Shown one piece after another: positions 10,063 through 21,980 of a stretch of DNA of 64,000 nucleotides; the stretch's first letter is position 1, and each line of letters opens with the position of its first letter. Made by a program: the position numbers and the translations under genes. This DNA is from a bacterium (GTDB lineage Bacteria > Myxococcota_A > Bradymonadia > UBA7976 > UBA1532). The stretch lies in NCBI GenBank assembly GCA_030427205.1, contig JAUHXC010000002.1, positions 372,001-436,000 on the forward strand. The letters are read 5' to 3'. The notes under the pieces were generated by a model, which saw nothing but the letters and a program-made list of their open reading frames with translations, was not told the origin of the DNA and made no database searches.

Positions 10063-10150
10063 CCTCCTCGCCGCCCCGCATGGGGCGCGCACCGTTGAGC
10101 GGCGGTATGATATTTATGGAGAGTCGTTCGGCCTCGACCCCGGGGGGTTC

Positions 10151-13100
10151 ATGGACTCGCGCTCACCGCTCGACCTCCGGGTCGGTCTTCTCGCCCTGAT
10201 TCTGGCGGCGTCTGCCGTTGGCTGTGAAGGCACGCCGGCCACTGCGCCCGCCGGCATATCGTTCTCACTCGAGGTCTGTGCGCCCCGCGCCGAGGGTGAT
10301 CAGGCCACGGGTTGTCGCGCCCGACTCGCCGGGGCCAGCATGTGCCTGGTCTTCGTGCCCGGGGACGATCCGACGCGGGCCCGGCGGATGCCGCTCGCGG
10401 TCCAACTCGGGGGCGCGATCGAGCCCGTCGACGACACCACGCTGAACGTGCAGGCCGGCGAGATCGCGCGGGCCTCCATCTTCGTCTTCCGCGATGCCAT
10501 CGACTGCGGCGCGCTCGAGATCGAGCGCATGTGCACGGCGGCGGATGGCTGCATCGCCCGCTACGGCCCGGTGGACGAGATCATGACGCCCGGCGCCACG
10601 ACGACGTTCGACTTCACCGTGGACGGCGTCTGTCAGGCACAGCGGCCGGATGACCCGGGTGAAGCCCTCCGGGAGATCTGCGGCGACGGGATCGACAACG
10701 ACTGTGACGGCGCGGTCGATGAAGAGTTGAGGGTCACGTGCAGCGTGGGGCTGGGCGAATGCCGCACCGAGGGGCAACGGCAGACCTGCACCGACGGGGT
10801 ATATGCCTGCGACGCGATCCCCGGCCCCCGGCAGTCCGACGCCAACTGCAACGGGCTCGACGACGACTGCGACGGCGTACCCGATCAGGCCGGAGATTGC
10901 GACAGCTGCCTCTTCGACAATGACTGCCTGTCGATGCCGGGAATGGGGCAGTGCGTCGACGATACCTGCGTCGAGTGCGATCCGATGGACAACGCCGGCT
11001 GTGAAGCCGAGGCGCCGGTGTGCAACGCTGCGACGCTCACCTGTGGGCCATGCGTGAACGATGGCCAATGCCGGGGGGGCGTCTGCGTCGACGGGGCGTG
11101 CCGGGCGTGTGATCCGGCGCGGTCTCGCGAGACCTGCGCCGAGACCCCGGAGACGCCGATCTGCGACGCCGAGGGCTTCGAGTGCCGGCCGTGCATGGTC
11201 GGCCCGGACTGCGAGGGCGACTTCTGCTTCCAGGGCCGCTGCGTCGAGTGCGACCCCGTCGGCAACGCCGGCTGCGAGGAGCCCACCTTCATCTGTGATG
11301 GTAACCGCTTCGAGTGTCGGACCTGCGAGCGCAACATCGAATGCGAGACGCGGGATCCGGCGAACCCGGTCTGCACCGACGGCGTCTGCGCCGAGTGCAC
11401 CGTCGGCAGCAACGACGGCTGCAGCGATCCCACCCGGCCGGTATGCATCTCCGATCCGCCGGGTTCGGCGGCGCGGTGCAGCCCATGCACCCGCGACGGC
11501 GACTGCTCGACCGATCAATGCAGCCCGGATGGGCGCTGCGTCGGCTGCGATCCGCAAACCCAAGCCGGCTGCGAGCCGCTGGGCGGACAGCCGATCTGCG
11601 ACGCGGACGAGTTCTGCCGCCCCTGCGTGGCAGACTTCGAGTGCCCGGGTGACGCGGTGTGCAGCGGCGGCGCCTGCCGGGAGTGCGCCGACGCAGACGC
11701 GCGCGGCTGCGCCGAGGACGGCGCCGAGCCGATCTGCGACGGCGGGAGCTGCCGACCCTGCGCGGCCGACGCCGAGTGTGCGCTGCGACCGGGAGAGCGC
11801 GAGCTCTGCGTCGAAGGTCGCTGCGCGCCGTGTGAACCCGAGACCAACCGCGGCTGCGCCGACCCGACCCCCGTATGTGGTGAGGAGGGCTGCCGGGCCT
11901 GCCTCGACGACGCCGAATGCCCGGGGCGCAGCCAGTGTGTCGACCGCGTCTGCCAGACGTGTGATCCGGCCGACAACGGCGGGTGTACGCCCGAAGCGCC
12001 GATCTGCGCGCGAGATGGCAGCCGCTGCGAGCCCTGCAACGCCGACGGGCAATGCCCCGGGGCCGACATCTGCGTCGGCGGGCAGTGTGTCGAGTGCGAT
12101 CCGATGACCAACCGGCCGTGCCTCGCCGACGGGCTCGCGCCGATCTGTGACCGCGCGACGGCGACCTGTGTCGCCTGTTCGGACGACGCGTCGTGCGGTG
12201 GGCTGCAATGCCTGCCCGATGGCCGGTGCACCGAGTGCGATCCCAACAATGGCGACGGCTGTGAGGCTGATCCTGCCCGCCCGATCTGCGGCGCTGATGG
12301 CGTTTGCCGGGGCTGCGGGGCCAATAGCGACTGCACCGACGCCGGCCTCGAACCGTTCTGTGACGTGCGCACCGAGCGCTGCGTGACCTGCGTCGAGGGC
12401 ACGAACGCCGGCTGTGATCCGAGCGGCACCAGCCCCATCTGCCAGGCGGGCAGCCAATGCCGCGGCTGCCGCGGTGACGAGTGCGGCGACGGCCTTCAGT
12501 GCCTCGCCAACGGCGCCTGCCGGGGCTGCAACCCGGATGGCAACGTCGGTTGCGGTGGAGATACGCCCATCTGCCAGAACGGGCAATGCGTGCCCTGCGT
12601 CAACAATGGTCAATGCGATACCCGGCCGTTCCTCTATTGCGTGCAGGGGCGCTGCGGAGAGTGTGCGCCGCCAGCCCCGGAGAACGACGGGCTCGGCCAG
12701 GGCTGCGATACCGACAGTGATCGACCCTTCTGCTCTGTGCGCGGCGACTGCATCCGCTGTGGCGCTGCCGAACAGAGCTGCGAAGACCTGGACGATGGGC
12801 GGGACTACTGCGTCGCCAACGGTCAGTGCGTCGCGTGCAACCCCGACCTGGACGCCACCGGGTGCAACGTGAACGGGGGGGAGCCGGCGTGCGACGCGCT
12901 CGACTATACGTGCCGCCCCTGCGAGAACCACGGCGAGTGCGGCGAGCTCTTCTGCGACGCGGGTCGCTGCGTCGCGTGCGCCCCCGATGGCAACCTGGGC
13001 TGTGACATTGCTGGGGTAGATCCCATCTGCTACCCGGGCAACCCCTATGCCTGTGGCGGGTGTGGCCGCGACGATCAATGTGACGGCAACCCCAACGGGA

Positions 13101-13270
13101 CGGACTGTCGCAGCGGAAGCGGTCGGTGCGGCTGTGGTGACGATGGCGATTGTACCGACAGCCCCTACGGCGATCGCTGCAGGGGCAACGGCCTCAACCG
13201 CCGGTGCGGGTGCGCCGGCAACGGCGACTGCCCGGACGGGTCGAACTGCGCGGGCGGGCGCTGTCAGTAG
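10151..13270 (+). CDS. Large secreted Cys-rich repeat protein with MopE-like motifs
   Basis: Signal/lipoprotein N-terminus (LILAASAVGCEG); CGDGIDNDCDGAVDEE, CNGLDDDCDGVPDQ; repeated CDP...GC....P.CD.....C..C modules like 2..6052. Confidence 0.9.
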   Translation: MDSRSPLDLRVGLLALILAASAVGCEGTPATAPAGISFSLEVCAPRAEGDQATGCRARLAGASMCLVFVPGDDPTRARRMPLAVQLGGAIEPVDDTTLNVQAGEIARASIFVFRDAIDCGALEIERMCTAADGCIARYGPVDEIMTPGATTTFDFTVDGVCQAQRPDDPGEALREICGDGIDNDCDGAVDEELRVTCSVGLGECRTEGQRQTCTDGVYACDAIPGPRQSDANCNGLDDDCDGVPDQAGDCDSCLFDNDCLSMPGMGQCVDDTCVECDPMDNAGCEAEAPVCNAATLTCGPCVNDGQCRGGVCVDGACRACDPARSRETCAETPETPICDAEGFECRPCMVGPDCEGDFCFQGRCVECDPVGNAGCEEPTFICDGNRFECRTCERNIECETRDPANPVCTDGVCAECTVGSNDGCSDPTRPVCISDPPGSAARCSPCTRDGDCSTDQCSPDGRCVGCDPQTQAGCEPLGGQPICDADEFCRPCVADFECPGDAVCSGGACRECADADARGCAEDGAEPICDGGSCRPCAADAECALRPGERELCVEGRCAPCEPETNRGCADPTPVCGEEGCRACLDDAECPGRSQCVDRVCQTCDPADNGGCTPEAPICARDGSRCEPCNADGQCPGADICVGGQCVECDPMTNRPCLADGLAPICDRATATCVACSDDASCGGLQCLPDGRCTECDPNNGDGCEADPARPICGADGVCRGCGANSDCTDAGLEPFCDVRTERCVTCVEGTNAGCDPSGTSPICQAGSQCRGCRGDECGDGLQCLANGACRGCNPDGNVGCGGDTPICQNGQCVPCVNNGQCDTRPFLYCVQGRCGECAPPAPENDGLGQGCDTDSDRPFCSVRGDCIRCGAAEQSCEDLDDGRDYCVANGQCVACNPDLDATGCNVNGGEPACDALDYTCRPCENHGECGELFCDAGRCVACAPDGNLGCDIAGVDPICYPGNPYACGGCGRDDQCDGNPNGTDCRSGSGRCGCGDDGDCTDSPYGDRCRGNGLNRRCGCAGNGDCPDGSNCAGGRCQ

Positions 13271-13409
13271 GCGACGGACCGCCGCTGTCGTCGGGTCTGC
13301 CGCGACGATACAGCCGGCCTCCGAATCACGATCTGCTTGCCGCCCCCGCGACCACGCACTACCGTCGCCCATAGACCATGTCCCGTAGACCTTCACCCGG
13401 AGCCCCCGC

Positions 13410-14042
13410 ATGCTGCGCATCGCATCTGCCGCCCTCGCCTGCCTCCTGCTCGCCCCGGCCGCTCTCGCCGAGACACCGCCGGCCCCCTCCGCCGAGCTGA
13501 CCCCGGACCAGCGCGCGGCCCTGGGCAAGATCGTGCCGTCGGGCGGCTTCGCGCACTTCAGCGGCATGACCGAGGGCGCGTGCAAGATCCCCGTGCTCTA
13601 CGCCTCGGGCTACAAGCCGTGGACGCTGACGATCGTGCACGCCGACGCGATGAAGTTCGACGGCCCGCGCGAGGCCTCCGAGAACGCCGGGCCGTCACTG
13701 CCGGGCGTCTTGGAGACCTATCGCCGTACGGTCGAGCGCTGCGGCTTCCCGGTGCCCGCGGTGACGGGGCAATCTCCGCTGAAGGGCAAGAAAGCGGCGC
13801 CGCGGCAGGCCGATCCGGCGCTCATCGGCACCCTGCCGGGCCCGGCGACGCTGGCGTATCTCTCGGGCGCCGCGGAGAACATGCACAACCTGCCCGCGGT
13901 CTTCGTGATGCGCCACGGGGACACGCCCGTCGCCGTCGTCGCCGGCAAAGGGCATCCGATGAAGGCCTTCCCGCTGCCCGGTGGCTGGAATGACGCCATG
14001 ACCGCCTATCAGGCGCTCTTGAAGGCCCGCGGCTACCGCTGA
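13410..14042 (+). CDS. Secreted protein of unknown function
   Basis: MLRIASAALACLLLAPAALA signal peptide; no family recognised. Confidence 0.7.
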   Translation: MLRIASAALACLLLAPAALAETPPAPSAELTPDQRAALGKIVPSGGFAHFSGMTEGACKIPVLYASGYKPWTLTIVHADAMKFDGPREASENAGPSLPGVLETYRRTVERCGFPVPAVTGQSPLKGKKAAPRQADPALIGTLPGPATLAYLSGAAENMHNLPAVFVMRHGDTPVAVVAGKGHPMKAFPLPGGWNDAMTAYQALLKARGYR

Positions 14043-14052
14043 GCCGCCCTCC

Positions 14053-14955
14053 TCAGGCGGTCACGTTGCGGCAGATCCACTCGGCGTCGTCCGCCAGCGG
14101 CGCATCCTCCACATCGAGCGCGTAGAGGCCCAGCGCGGTGGCGTAGTGCGCCGCGGTGACTCGCGCGAGCGCTTCGGTGCCGGCGTCGACTGAACCATAG
14201 ACGGCGAAGAAGCCCGGGCGGGCCGCCGGCGGCAGGACGGTGTAGGCGATCGAGAGATCGATGCCCGGATGGCTGATCATCACGTCGCCCCAATCGATGG
14301 CCCCGCACAGATCGCCGTCGCCGTCGACCAGCAGATGCCGCGGGTACAGATCGCCATGGCAGACGGTGCGCGCGGCGCCCGGCGGCGGGCCGGCTCGATC
14401 GACCACCGCCTCGATGCCCGCGAGCCACGGCGCGTAGCGGGTGCCCATCAGCCGCGGCAGCCGGCTGCGCGTGAGGCGCCGGCGCGCGTCGATATCGCAC
14501 TTCGCCGTGTCATCGGGGGCGCCGGCGGACCGGGCCAGGTCGATCGGCAGTCGATGCAGCGCCACCAGAAACTCGGCGATCTGCGGGGCGAGGCGCACGC
14601 GGGCATCGGCGTCGAGCCGTGCCCGATCGAGCGTGCTGCCCGGCACGAAGCGATGCGCGATATAGGGCGCGGCGTGATCGGGCCCGGGCTCGCCGACGTA
14701 TTTGGCGGCGGGCACCGCGATGGGCAGGTGCGGCGCCAGCGCCGGCAGGACCCGGGCCTCGATCCGGATCAGCTCGACGGCCAGCGGTCGCCGTGGGAAG
14801 CGGAACGTCCACTCACCAAACCGCCAGACGTCGTTGTCCCAGCCCTCCCCCACCCGCTGCGGCACACAGGCCGCCGTCCCGGGCACCAGCCGCGCAGCGA
14901 GGGCTCGGGCGAGGGCCGCGTCCACGGGGAACTGCGGCGTCCAGGGGTCGGGCAT
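14053..14955 (-). CDS. Aminoglycoside phosphotransferase (APH)-family protein
   Basis: Brenner-type CHGDLYPRHLLVDGDGDLCGAIDWGDVMISHPGIDLS. Confidence 0.88.
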   Translation of the reverse strand: MPDPWTPQFPVDAALARALAARLVPGTAACVPQRVGEGWDNDVWRFGEWTFRFPRRPLAVELIRIEARVLPALAPHLPIAVPAAKYVGEPGPDHAAPYIAHRFVPGSTLDRARLDADARVRLAPQIAEFLVALHRLPIDLARSAGAPDDTAKCDIDARRRLTRSRLPRLMGTRYAPWLAGIEAVVDRAGPPPGAARTVCHGDLYPRHLLVDGDGDLCGAIDWGDVMISHPGIDLSIAYTVLPPAARPGFFAVYGSVDAGTEALARVTAAHYATALGLYALDVEDAPLADDAEWICRNVTA

Positions 14956-14967
14956 GGGTGCTCCGCG

Positions 14968-16890
14968 CTACGGCGTGATGCCGAAGCCGTCTTCGTCGTA
15001 GATGCGATCGAGCGTCGCGGCGTACTTCTCCTCGACGGCCTTGCGCCGGATCTTCATCGTCGGGGTCAGCTCGCCGCCGACCTGGCTGAAGTCCTGCTCG
15101 AGCAACGCGAAGCGCTTGACCCGCTCGACCTGCGACAGCGCCGCGTTGCCCCGGCGGACCGCCGCCCGGATACGCTCGCGGTACTCTTCGCGGGCGACGA
15201 TCGGCGCCATCGCCGCGGAGAGCGCCGCGCTGCGCTCGGCGGGGTTGGCCATCAGCTCGGCGCTCAGCCGCTCGACGGTCTGCTTGTCGACCCAGCCGTT
15301 CTGAAGGCCGAACCCCAGCGTCTCGAGCGGGCCGGGCACGACGAGCGCGCTGACGAACTTGCGGCCGTCGGCGTGGGCGTGCACATGGCCGATGAGCGGA
15401 TCGGCCGCCTTGATGGCGTTCTCGATGTTGGCCGGCGTGAGGTTCTTACCGCCCGCGGTGATGATGATGTGCTTCTTGCGATCGGTGATGCGCAGGAAGC
15501 CGTCGGCGTCGATCGCGGCGATGTCGCCGGTGTGCAGCCAGCCGTCGACCACGGTGCGCGCCGTCGCGTCGGGGTCGCGGAAGTAGCCGCCGAAGACCGC
15601 CGGGCCCTTGATGAGCAGCTCGCCGTCGGCGGCGATGCGCTGTTCGAGACCGGGCACGAGCTGACCCACCGTGCCGATGCGCGCCTGACCCGGCGCGTTG
15701 ACGTGGGTGACGACGGTGGCCTCCGTCTGGCCGTAGACCTCGTAGAGCGGCAGCCCGGCCGCCCAGAAGAAGCGCATGACCTCCTTGGGCGTCGGCGCCG
15801 CGCCGACCAGCGAGAAGCGCACCCGGCCGCCGAAAGCCGCCTGCACCTTGGAGAAGACCAGCTTCTCGGCGATGGCGTACTTCAGCCGCAGCCCGAAGGG
15901 GATCGACTCGCCGCGCCGCATGCGCTCACCGCGGGCCTCGCCGACCCGCTCGGCCCAGGCGGCGATCGCGCGCACGGCCGGTGGTTTCGACTCCAGCTCG
16001 CCGCGCACCCGGGCGTAGGCCTTCTCGAAGATGCGCGGCACCGACCCGAAGATGGTCGGCTGCACCTCGCCCAGCTCGGTGAGCACCGCCCCGATGCTGC
16101 TGGCGAAGGCGGTGGCGTAGCCCAGCGCGATGCGGGTGTATGAGGCCAGGATGCGCTCGGCGACGTGCGCCATGGGCAGGAAGCTCATCGCGAGGTCGTT
16201 CTGGCGGAAGTCCTGGAAGCTGTCGGCCTGGCGCATCATCCACAGGATGTTGGCGTGGGTGATCATCGCGCACTTGGGCGGCCCGGTGGTGCCCGAGGTG
16301 TAGACGAAGATCGCCGCGTCGTCGGCGGCTCGGGCGGTGACCCGCCCCCGGATCGCCTCTGCGTCGAGCGGCTCTCCGGCCAAAGCCGACGGGTCGGTGA
16401 GGCGGGGGTCATCGCCGTCGGCCAGCCACGCGGCGTCCCAGGGCACGATGGCCTCGACGCTCTTCAGATCGGCGGTCGCTTCGAGCACCACCGCCAGCTC
16501 GCTGCGGTCGCCGACCGTCACCACCCGCGCGCCGCTGTGCTCGAGGATGTAGCGCACTTGGCTCGCCGACTGCTTGGGATAGATGCCCAGGCTGATGCAG
16601 CCGGCGAGCTGGGCCCCCATGTCCTGCACGACCCATTTCGGCCGCGTCGGGCCGAGCACCGCGACGCGATCGCCGGCCTGCAGCCCGAGATCGACGAGGC
16701 CGCGGGCGACCCGGGCGGCTCGATCGCCGAACTCACCCCATGTCGTCGACAGCCACGCGCCGTCGGCCTTGTGGAAGAACGCGACGCGCTGGGCGTCGGC
16801 GGCCACCCGCCGCAGGAACATGTCGCCGAGGCTGTCGGCGTCGGGGGCGAGGTTGCGGGCCGGGGCGTCGGATCCGGTATCGAGGGGCAT
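14968..16890 (-). CDS. Long-chain acyl-CoA synthetase (AMP-binding)
   Basis: IFVYTSGTTGPPKCAMITHANI, YEVYGQTEATVVTH, GWLHTGDIAAIDADGFLRITDRKKHIIITAGGKNLTP. Confidence 0.93.
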   Translation of the reverse strand: MPLDTGSDAPARNLAPDADSLGDMFLRRVAADAQRVAFFHKADGAWLSTTWGEFGDRAARVARGLVDLGLQAGDRVAVLGPTRPKWVVQDMGAQLAGCISLGIYPKQSASQVRYILEHSGARVVTVGDRSELAVVLEATADLKSVEAIVPWDAAWLADGDDPRLTDPSALAGEPLDAEAIRGRVTARAADDAAIFVYTSGTTGPPKCAMITHANILWMMRQADSFQDFRQNDLAMSFLPMAHVAERILASYTRIALGYATAFASSIGAVLTELGEVQPTIFGSVPRIFEKAYARVRGELESKPPAVRAIAAWAERVGEARGERMRRGESIPFGLRLKYAIAEKLVFSKVQAAFGGRVRFSLVGAAPTPKEVMRFFWAAGLPLYEVYGQTEATVVTHVNAPGQARIGTVGQLVPGLEQRIAADGELLIKGPAVFGGYFRDPDATARTVVDGWLHTGDIAAIDADGFLRITDRKKHIIITAGGKNLTPANIENAIKAADPLIGHVHAHADGRKFVSALVVPGPLETLGFGLQNGWVDKQTVERLSAELMANPAERSAALSAAMAPIVAREEYRERIRAAVRRGNAALSQVERVKRFALLEQDFSQVGGELTPTMKIRRKAVEEKYAATLDRIYDEDGFGITP

Positions 16891-17027
16891 CGGGTTCTCC
16901 TGTACGGTCCGCGGGCACGGTCTGATGAGACGGGCCTGCGCACTGTAGCGGACCCGCTGCGCCGGTGGCAGTCATCCGCGTCCGCCGGTCACCCGCCGCG
17001 CGGCGTCGGGCACCGTCGAGAGCTTGA

Positions 17028-18989
<1,962 letters not shown>

Positions 18990-18991
18990 GG

Positions 18992-19167
18992 CACCGTCAG
19001 GAAACAAGTCGTCCATTCGGACGCGACCTCACGCGCCAGGGCCGGCTTACCGCTTCGGCCGCTTCCTCGACGTACCGCTTGGTACGACTTCGTCGCGGCC
19101 TGTAGGGGCGCTCGGCCCTGGCGCGCGATCTCGCGCCCTCGGTAGATCGACTTGTTTCCTTCCGGTC
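18992..19167. repeat. Long imperfect palindrome / hairpin (~160 bp) in an intergenic region
   Basis: Nested arms share one centre (~19079): AGGAAACAAGTCG 18999-19011 with 19148-19160; CGCGCCAGGGCCG 19032-19044 with 19113-19125; GGCCGC with GCGGCC; CGTACC-GCTT-GGTACG 19071-19086. Confidence 0.9.
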
Positions 19168-19243
19168 CCTGAGGGGCGACATCCGTGGTAACACCGACCG
19201 CCGACAGCGTATGTTGCCGGTGAACCGACCGGGGAACCGAGGC

Positions 19244-20077
19244 ATGTCATCGCGCCGCCTGCTGCTCATCGGACTCTCGCCGCTGCTGCTCGTCGCGTCG
19301 GCCCACGCCGGCCCGTGGAGCAAGTCCGCCGGCGAGCTGTACGTGAAGCTGTCGGGCGGGGCCTTCCTCGCCGGCGAATACGTCGATCCGGCCGGACGCA
19401 GCGCAGACGACGTCGACTTCCTGGGCATCACCACGGCGCTCTACGCCGAGCTGGGCCTCGCCGAGCGGCTGCATCTGGTCGTCTACGTGCCGCACGTCGT
19501 CGCCCGCAACGCCTTCGCCGGCACCGGCGATCGCTACCTGAGCTATGGCGGCGGCGACGCGCGCGTCGGCGCGCAGTACAGCCCGCCGCTGCCCTTCCCG
19601 GCGGCGATCCGGATCGAGACGAAGGTCCCCCTCTACGATCTGAGCGAGCCCGGCGGCCTCGAAGGCCCGCTGTTTCCGGCGCGCGGCGACGGGCAGATCG
19701 ACGTCGACGGGTGGCTCGCGGCCGGCGGATCGGCGGGCGCGCTCTATGGCTTCGCCGAGCTGGGCTATCGCCATCGGACGGCCACGTATACGGGCGGGGA
19801 CATGGATCAGGACTACGCCGGCTCGGCGCTGGCGTATGGCCAGCTGGGCTATACCTTCGGCCCTTCGATCATCGTCGCGCTCAACGCGCAGGCCGTCGTG
19901 CCGCTGGAAGACGACGGGCGGACGAAGGGCTACGCCACCGTCGGGCCGTCGATCTACGCCCCGGTCGGCGGCGGGCTGGCGCTCGAAGGCTACTACGACG
20001 CGACGCTCTGGGCGCGCGCCGCCAGCCGGGGCCAGACCGTCATTCTCGGGGTCAGCTACGCAGGGGAGGTCTGGTGA
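19244..20077 (+). CDS. Outer-membrane beta-barrel-like secreted protein
   Basis: MSSRRLLLIGLSPLLLVASAHA signal; alternating beta-strand pattern; C-terminal ILGVSYAGEVW. The listed ORF starts at 19211; the exact start is uncertain. Confidence 0.7.
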   Translation: MSSRRLLLIGLSPLLLVASAHAGPWSKSAGELYVKLSGGAFLAGEYVDPAGRSADDVDFLGITTALYAELGLAERLHLVVYVPHVVARNAFAGTGDRYLSYGGGDARVGAQYSPPLPFPAAIRIETKVPLYDLSEPGGLEGPLFPARGDGQIDVDGWLAAGGSAGALYGFAELGYRHRTATYTGGDMDQDYAGSALAYGQLGYTFGPSIIVALNAQAVVPLEDDGRTKGYATVGPSIYAPVGGGLALEGYYDATLWARAASRGQTVILGVSYAGEVW

Positions 20078-21033
20078 TGGGCGAGCGGATGCGCGCGGGG
20101 TTGCCGCCGGTATCGGGGCTGCTGGCGGGGCTGCTGGCCGGGCTGTTGCTGGCGGGATGCGGCGAGTACGTCGCCTACGAAGCCGGGCCGATCGCGGTCG
20201 AGCCGGGCGCCGGCGCCGACGTGCTCGACGAAGAGACGCGCGCCGCCTTCGCGGCCGCCGAACGCCTCGACCACATCGCGTGGGAGGGCCTGCTGGTGCG
20301 CTTCGTGCGCGACAGCGACGACGGCTTGCAGACCTTCGTCGACTACGACGGCCTCGCCGACTCGCCCGAGGCGCGCTTCTCGCTGGTGCAATACCTGGGC
20401 GTGCTCGACCTGATCGATCCCAGCCAGCTCGCCGATCCCGCCGAGCGGCTGGCCTTCTGGATCAACGCCTACAACGCCAACGTGCTGTGGGGCGTCTTGC
20501 AGGCCTACGGCGGCGACCCGGCGTACAGCGTCTCGCAGACGGGCTTCGCCTTCTTCAAGGTCGCCGCCTATCGGGTCGGCGGCGCGGTGCTGTCGCTCGA
20601 TCAGATCGAGCAAGGCATCATCCGCGGCGACTTCGCCCACGCCTCGGTCACCGAAGCCGACGCCGAGACCCGGGCGCAGATCGAGGCCTGGCACGGCGAG
20701 GTCTTCCCCGACGGCCCGGCCGACGCGCGGATCCACGTCGCGCTCAACTGCGCGAGCCTCGGCTGCCCCGACCTGCTGCCGACCGCCTACCGCGCCGCCG
20801 AACTGGAGGCGCAACTCGACGGCGCCGCCCGGCGCTTCGTCGCCAACCCGGTCAAGGGCGCCGGCCCCGACGGCGTCTCGGCGCTGCTCGTCGACTTCTA
20901 CCCGCAGGACTTCGTGGCCGAGTTCGGCGATTGGCAGGGCTTCGTCGAGGCCCACCGCGCGGCCGACGCGCCGACGGTCGATTTCGGATCGACCATCGAG
21001 TACGACTGGACGCTCAACATCCTGCCCGAGTAG
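20077..21033 (+). CDS. DUF547-family lipoprotein
   Basis: Lipobox LLLAGCGE; AFWINAYNANVLWGVL and IHVALNCASLGCPDLLPTAY typical of DUF547; TGATG overlap with the upstream gene. Confidence 0.9.
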   Translation: MGERMRAGLPPVSGLLAGLLAGLLLAGCGEYVAYEAGPIAVEPGAGADVLDEETRAAFAAAERLDHIAWEGLLVRFVRDSDDGLQTFVDYDGLADSPEARFSLVQYLGVLDLIDPSQLADPAERLAFWINAYNANVLWGVLQAYGGDPAYSVSQTGFAFFKVAAYRVGGAVLSLDQIEQGIIRGDFAHASVTEADAETRAQIEAWHGEVFPDGPADARIHVALNCASLGCPDLLPTAYRAAELEAQLDGAARRFVANPVKGAGPDGVSALLVDFYPQDFVAEFGDWQGFVEAHRAADAPTVDFGSTIEYDWTLNILPE

Positions 21034-21057
21034 CGCCCGGCCCTCGCCACCCGCCGC

Positions 21058-21978
21058 TCAGAACCAGAGCCCCGCGCCGAGGGACAGCCCCGGCAGCCAG
21101 GTATCGGCGATGCGCCCTTCTTCGTCGTGGGTGGCGAAGACCGGCAGCGTCACCTGGGCGAAGAGATCGAGCCGCCCGGTGGTCGTGCGGAAGAACTCGA
21201 CGCCCGCCCGGCCGCTGACGGCGAAGCCGGTCTGGCTGTATTCGTCCTCGACCCCTTCCCCATAGCCCGGCGCCGGACCCGCCATGCGCTGGTGGTCCAT
21301 GCCCAGCTCGATACCCCAATAGAACGACGTATCGGCCAGCGGATCGTCGAAGTAGAGCGCCTGCAGTCCGAAGCCGATGCGCCCGGTGAGCTCGAGCCCG
21401 CCGGGTGGCGGATCGGCGAGCCGATGGGCGAACGACAGCCGCGCCGCCAGATGCCAGTCCTGGGCCTCACGCCGGACCACCGCGGCGATCCCGGGCAGCG
21501 CCTCCAGCTCACCGTCGACGACGCTCATCACCTGATAGGCCTCCGCACCGAAGAACGTCGCCCCGTGCTTGAGTCCACGCAGCGTGCGCCGCAGCAGGTT
21601 GTCCCGCCGCGGCCCGCGCAAGCGTACCGGATCGTTGTGCAGCACCACCCGCAGCATGCGCTCGATGGCCGTCGCCAGATCGTCGGTCATCGCCTCGCGA
21701 TGCGGCACCTGGGTGTTGATGCGCCCGGTGACATAGGTGGTGCCCGACAGATCGATGATCTCGACCCGCAAGAACGAGCCGCAGCCCTCGTCCGCCGAGC
21801 GGTGGGTCGGGAAGCGGTCGATCTCGGTCTTGATCAGATCGCGGATGGCCGCGGCGTCCTCACGCACCGTCTTCAGCTCGACGCAGGTCTCGGTCGGCGA
21901 CTGCGCGCGCGCGCTGCCGGCCCAGAGCCCCGCGGCGAGGCTCGCCAGACACCCGACGATGACGGTTCTGCAGAGCAC
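21058..21978 (-). CDS. Predicted outer-membrane/periplasmic protein, distant paralog of the next gene
   Basis: GTG start just after the upstream stop (TGAGCGTG); signal VLCRTVIVGCLASLAAGLWAGSARAQ; C-terminal SLGAGLWF barrel-like end. Confidence 0.65.
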   Translation of the reverse strand: MLCRTVIVGCLASLAAGLWAGSARAQSPTETCVELKTVREDAAAIRDLIKTEIDRFPTHRSADEGCGSFLRVEIIDLSGTTYVTGRINTQVPHREAMTDDLATAIERMLRVVLHNDPVRLRGPRRDNLLRRTLRGLKHGATFFGAEAYQVMSVVDGELEALPGIAAVVRREAQDWHLAARLSFAHRLADPPPGGLELTGRIGFGLQALYFDDPLADTSFYWGIELGMDHQRMAGPAPGYGEGVEDEYSQTGFAVSGRAGVEFFRTTTGRLDLFAQVTLPVFATHDEEGRIADTWLPGLSLGAGLWF

Positions 21979-21980
21979 GC

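Noticed and set aside
10073-10086. GCCCCGCATGGGGC as an intrinsic terminator
   Set aside because: Only a 5-bp stem with no T-run; too weak to call.
10265-13585. 1106-aa minus-strand ORF
   Set aside because: Antisense to the Cys-rich gene; Ala/Val/Arg-rich low-information sequence, no domains.
14269-16143. 624-aa plus-strand ORF
   Set aside because: Antisense of APH and acyl-CoA synthetase genes.
18997-19434. 145-aa minus-strand ORF over the palindrome
   Set aside because: Overlaps the long palindrome and the start of the barrel gene; no coding signature.
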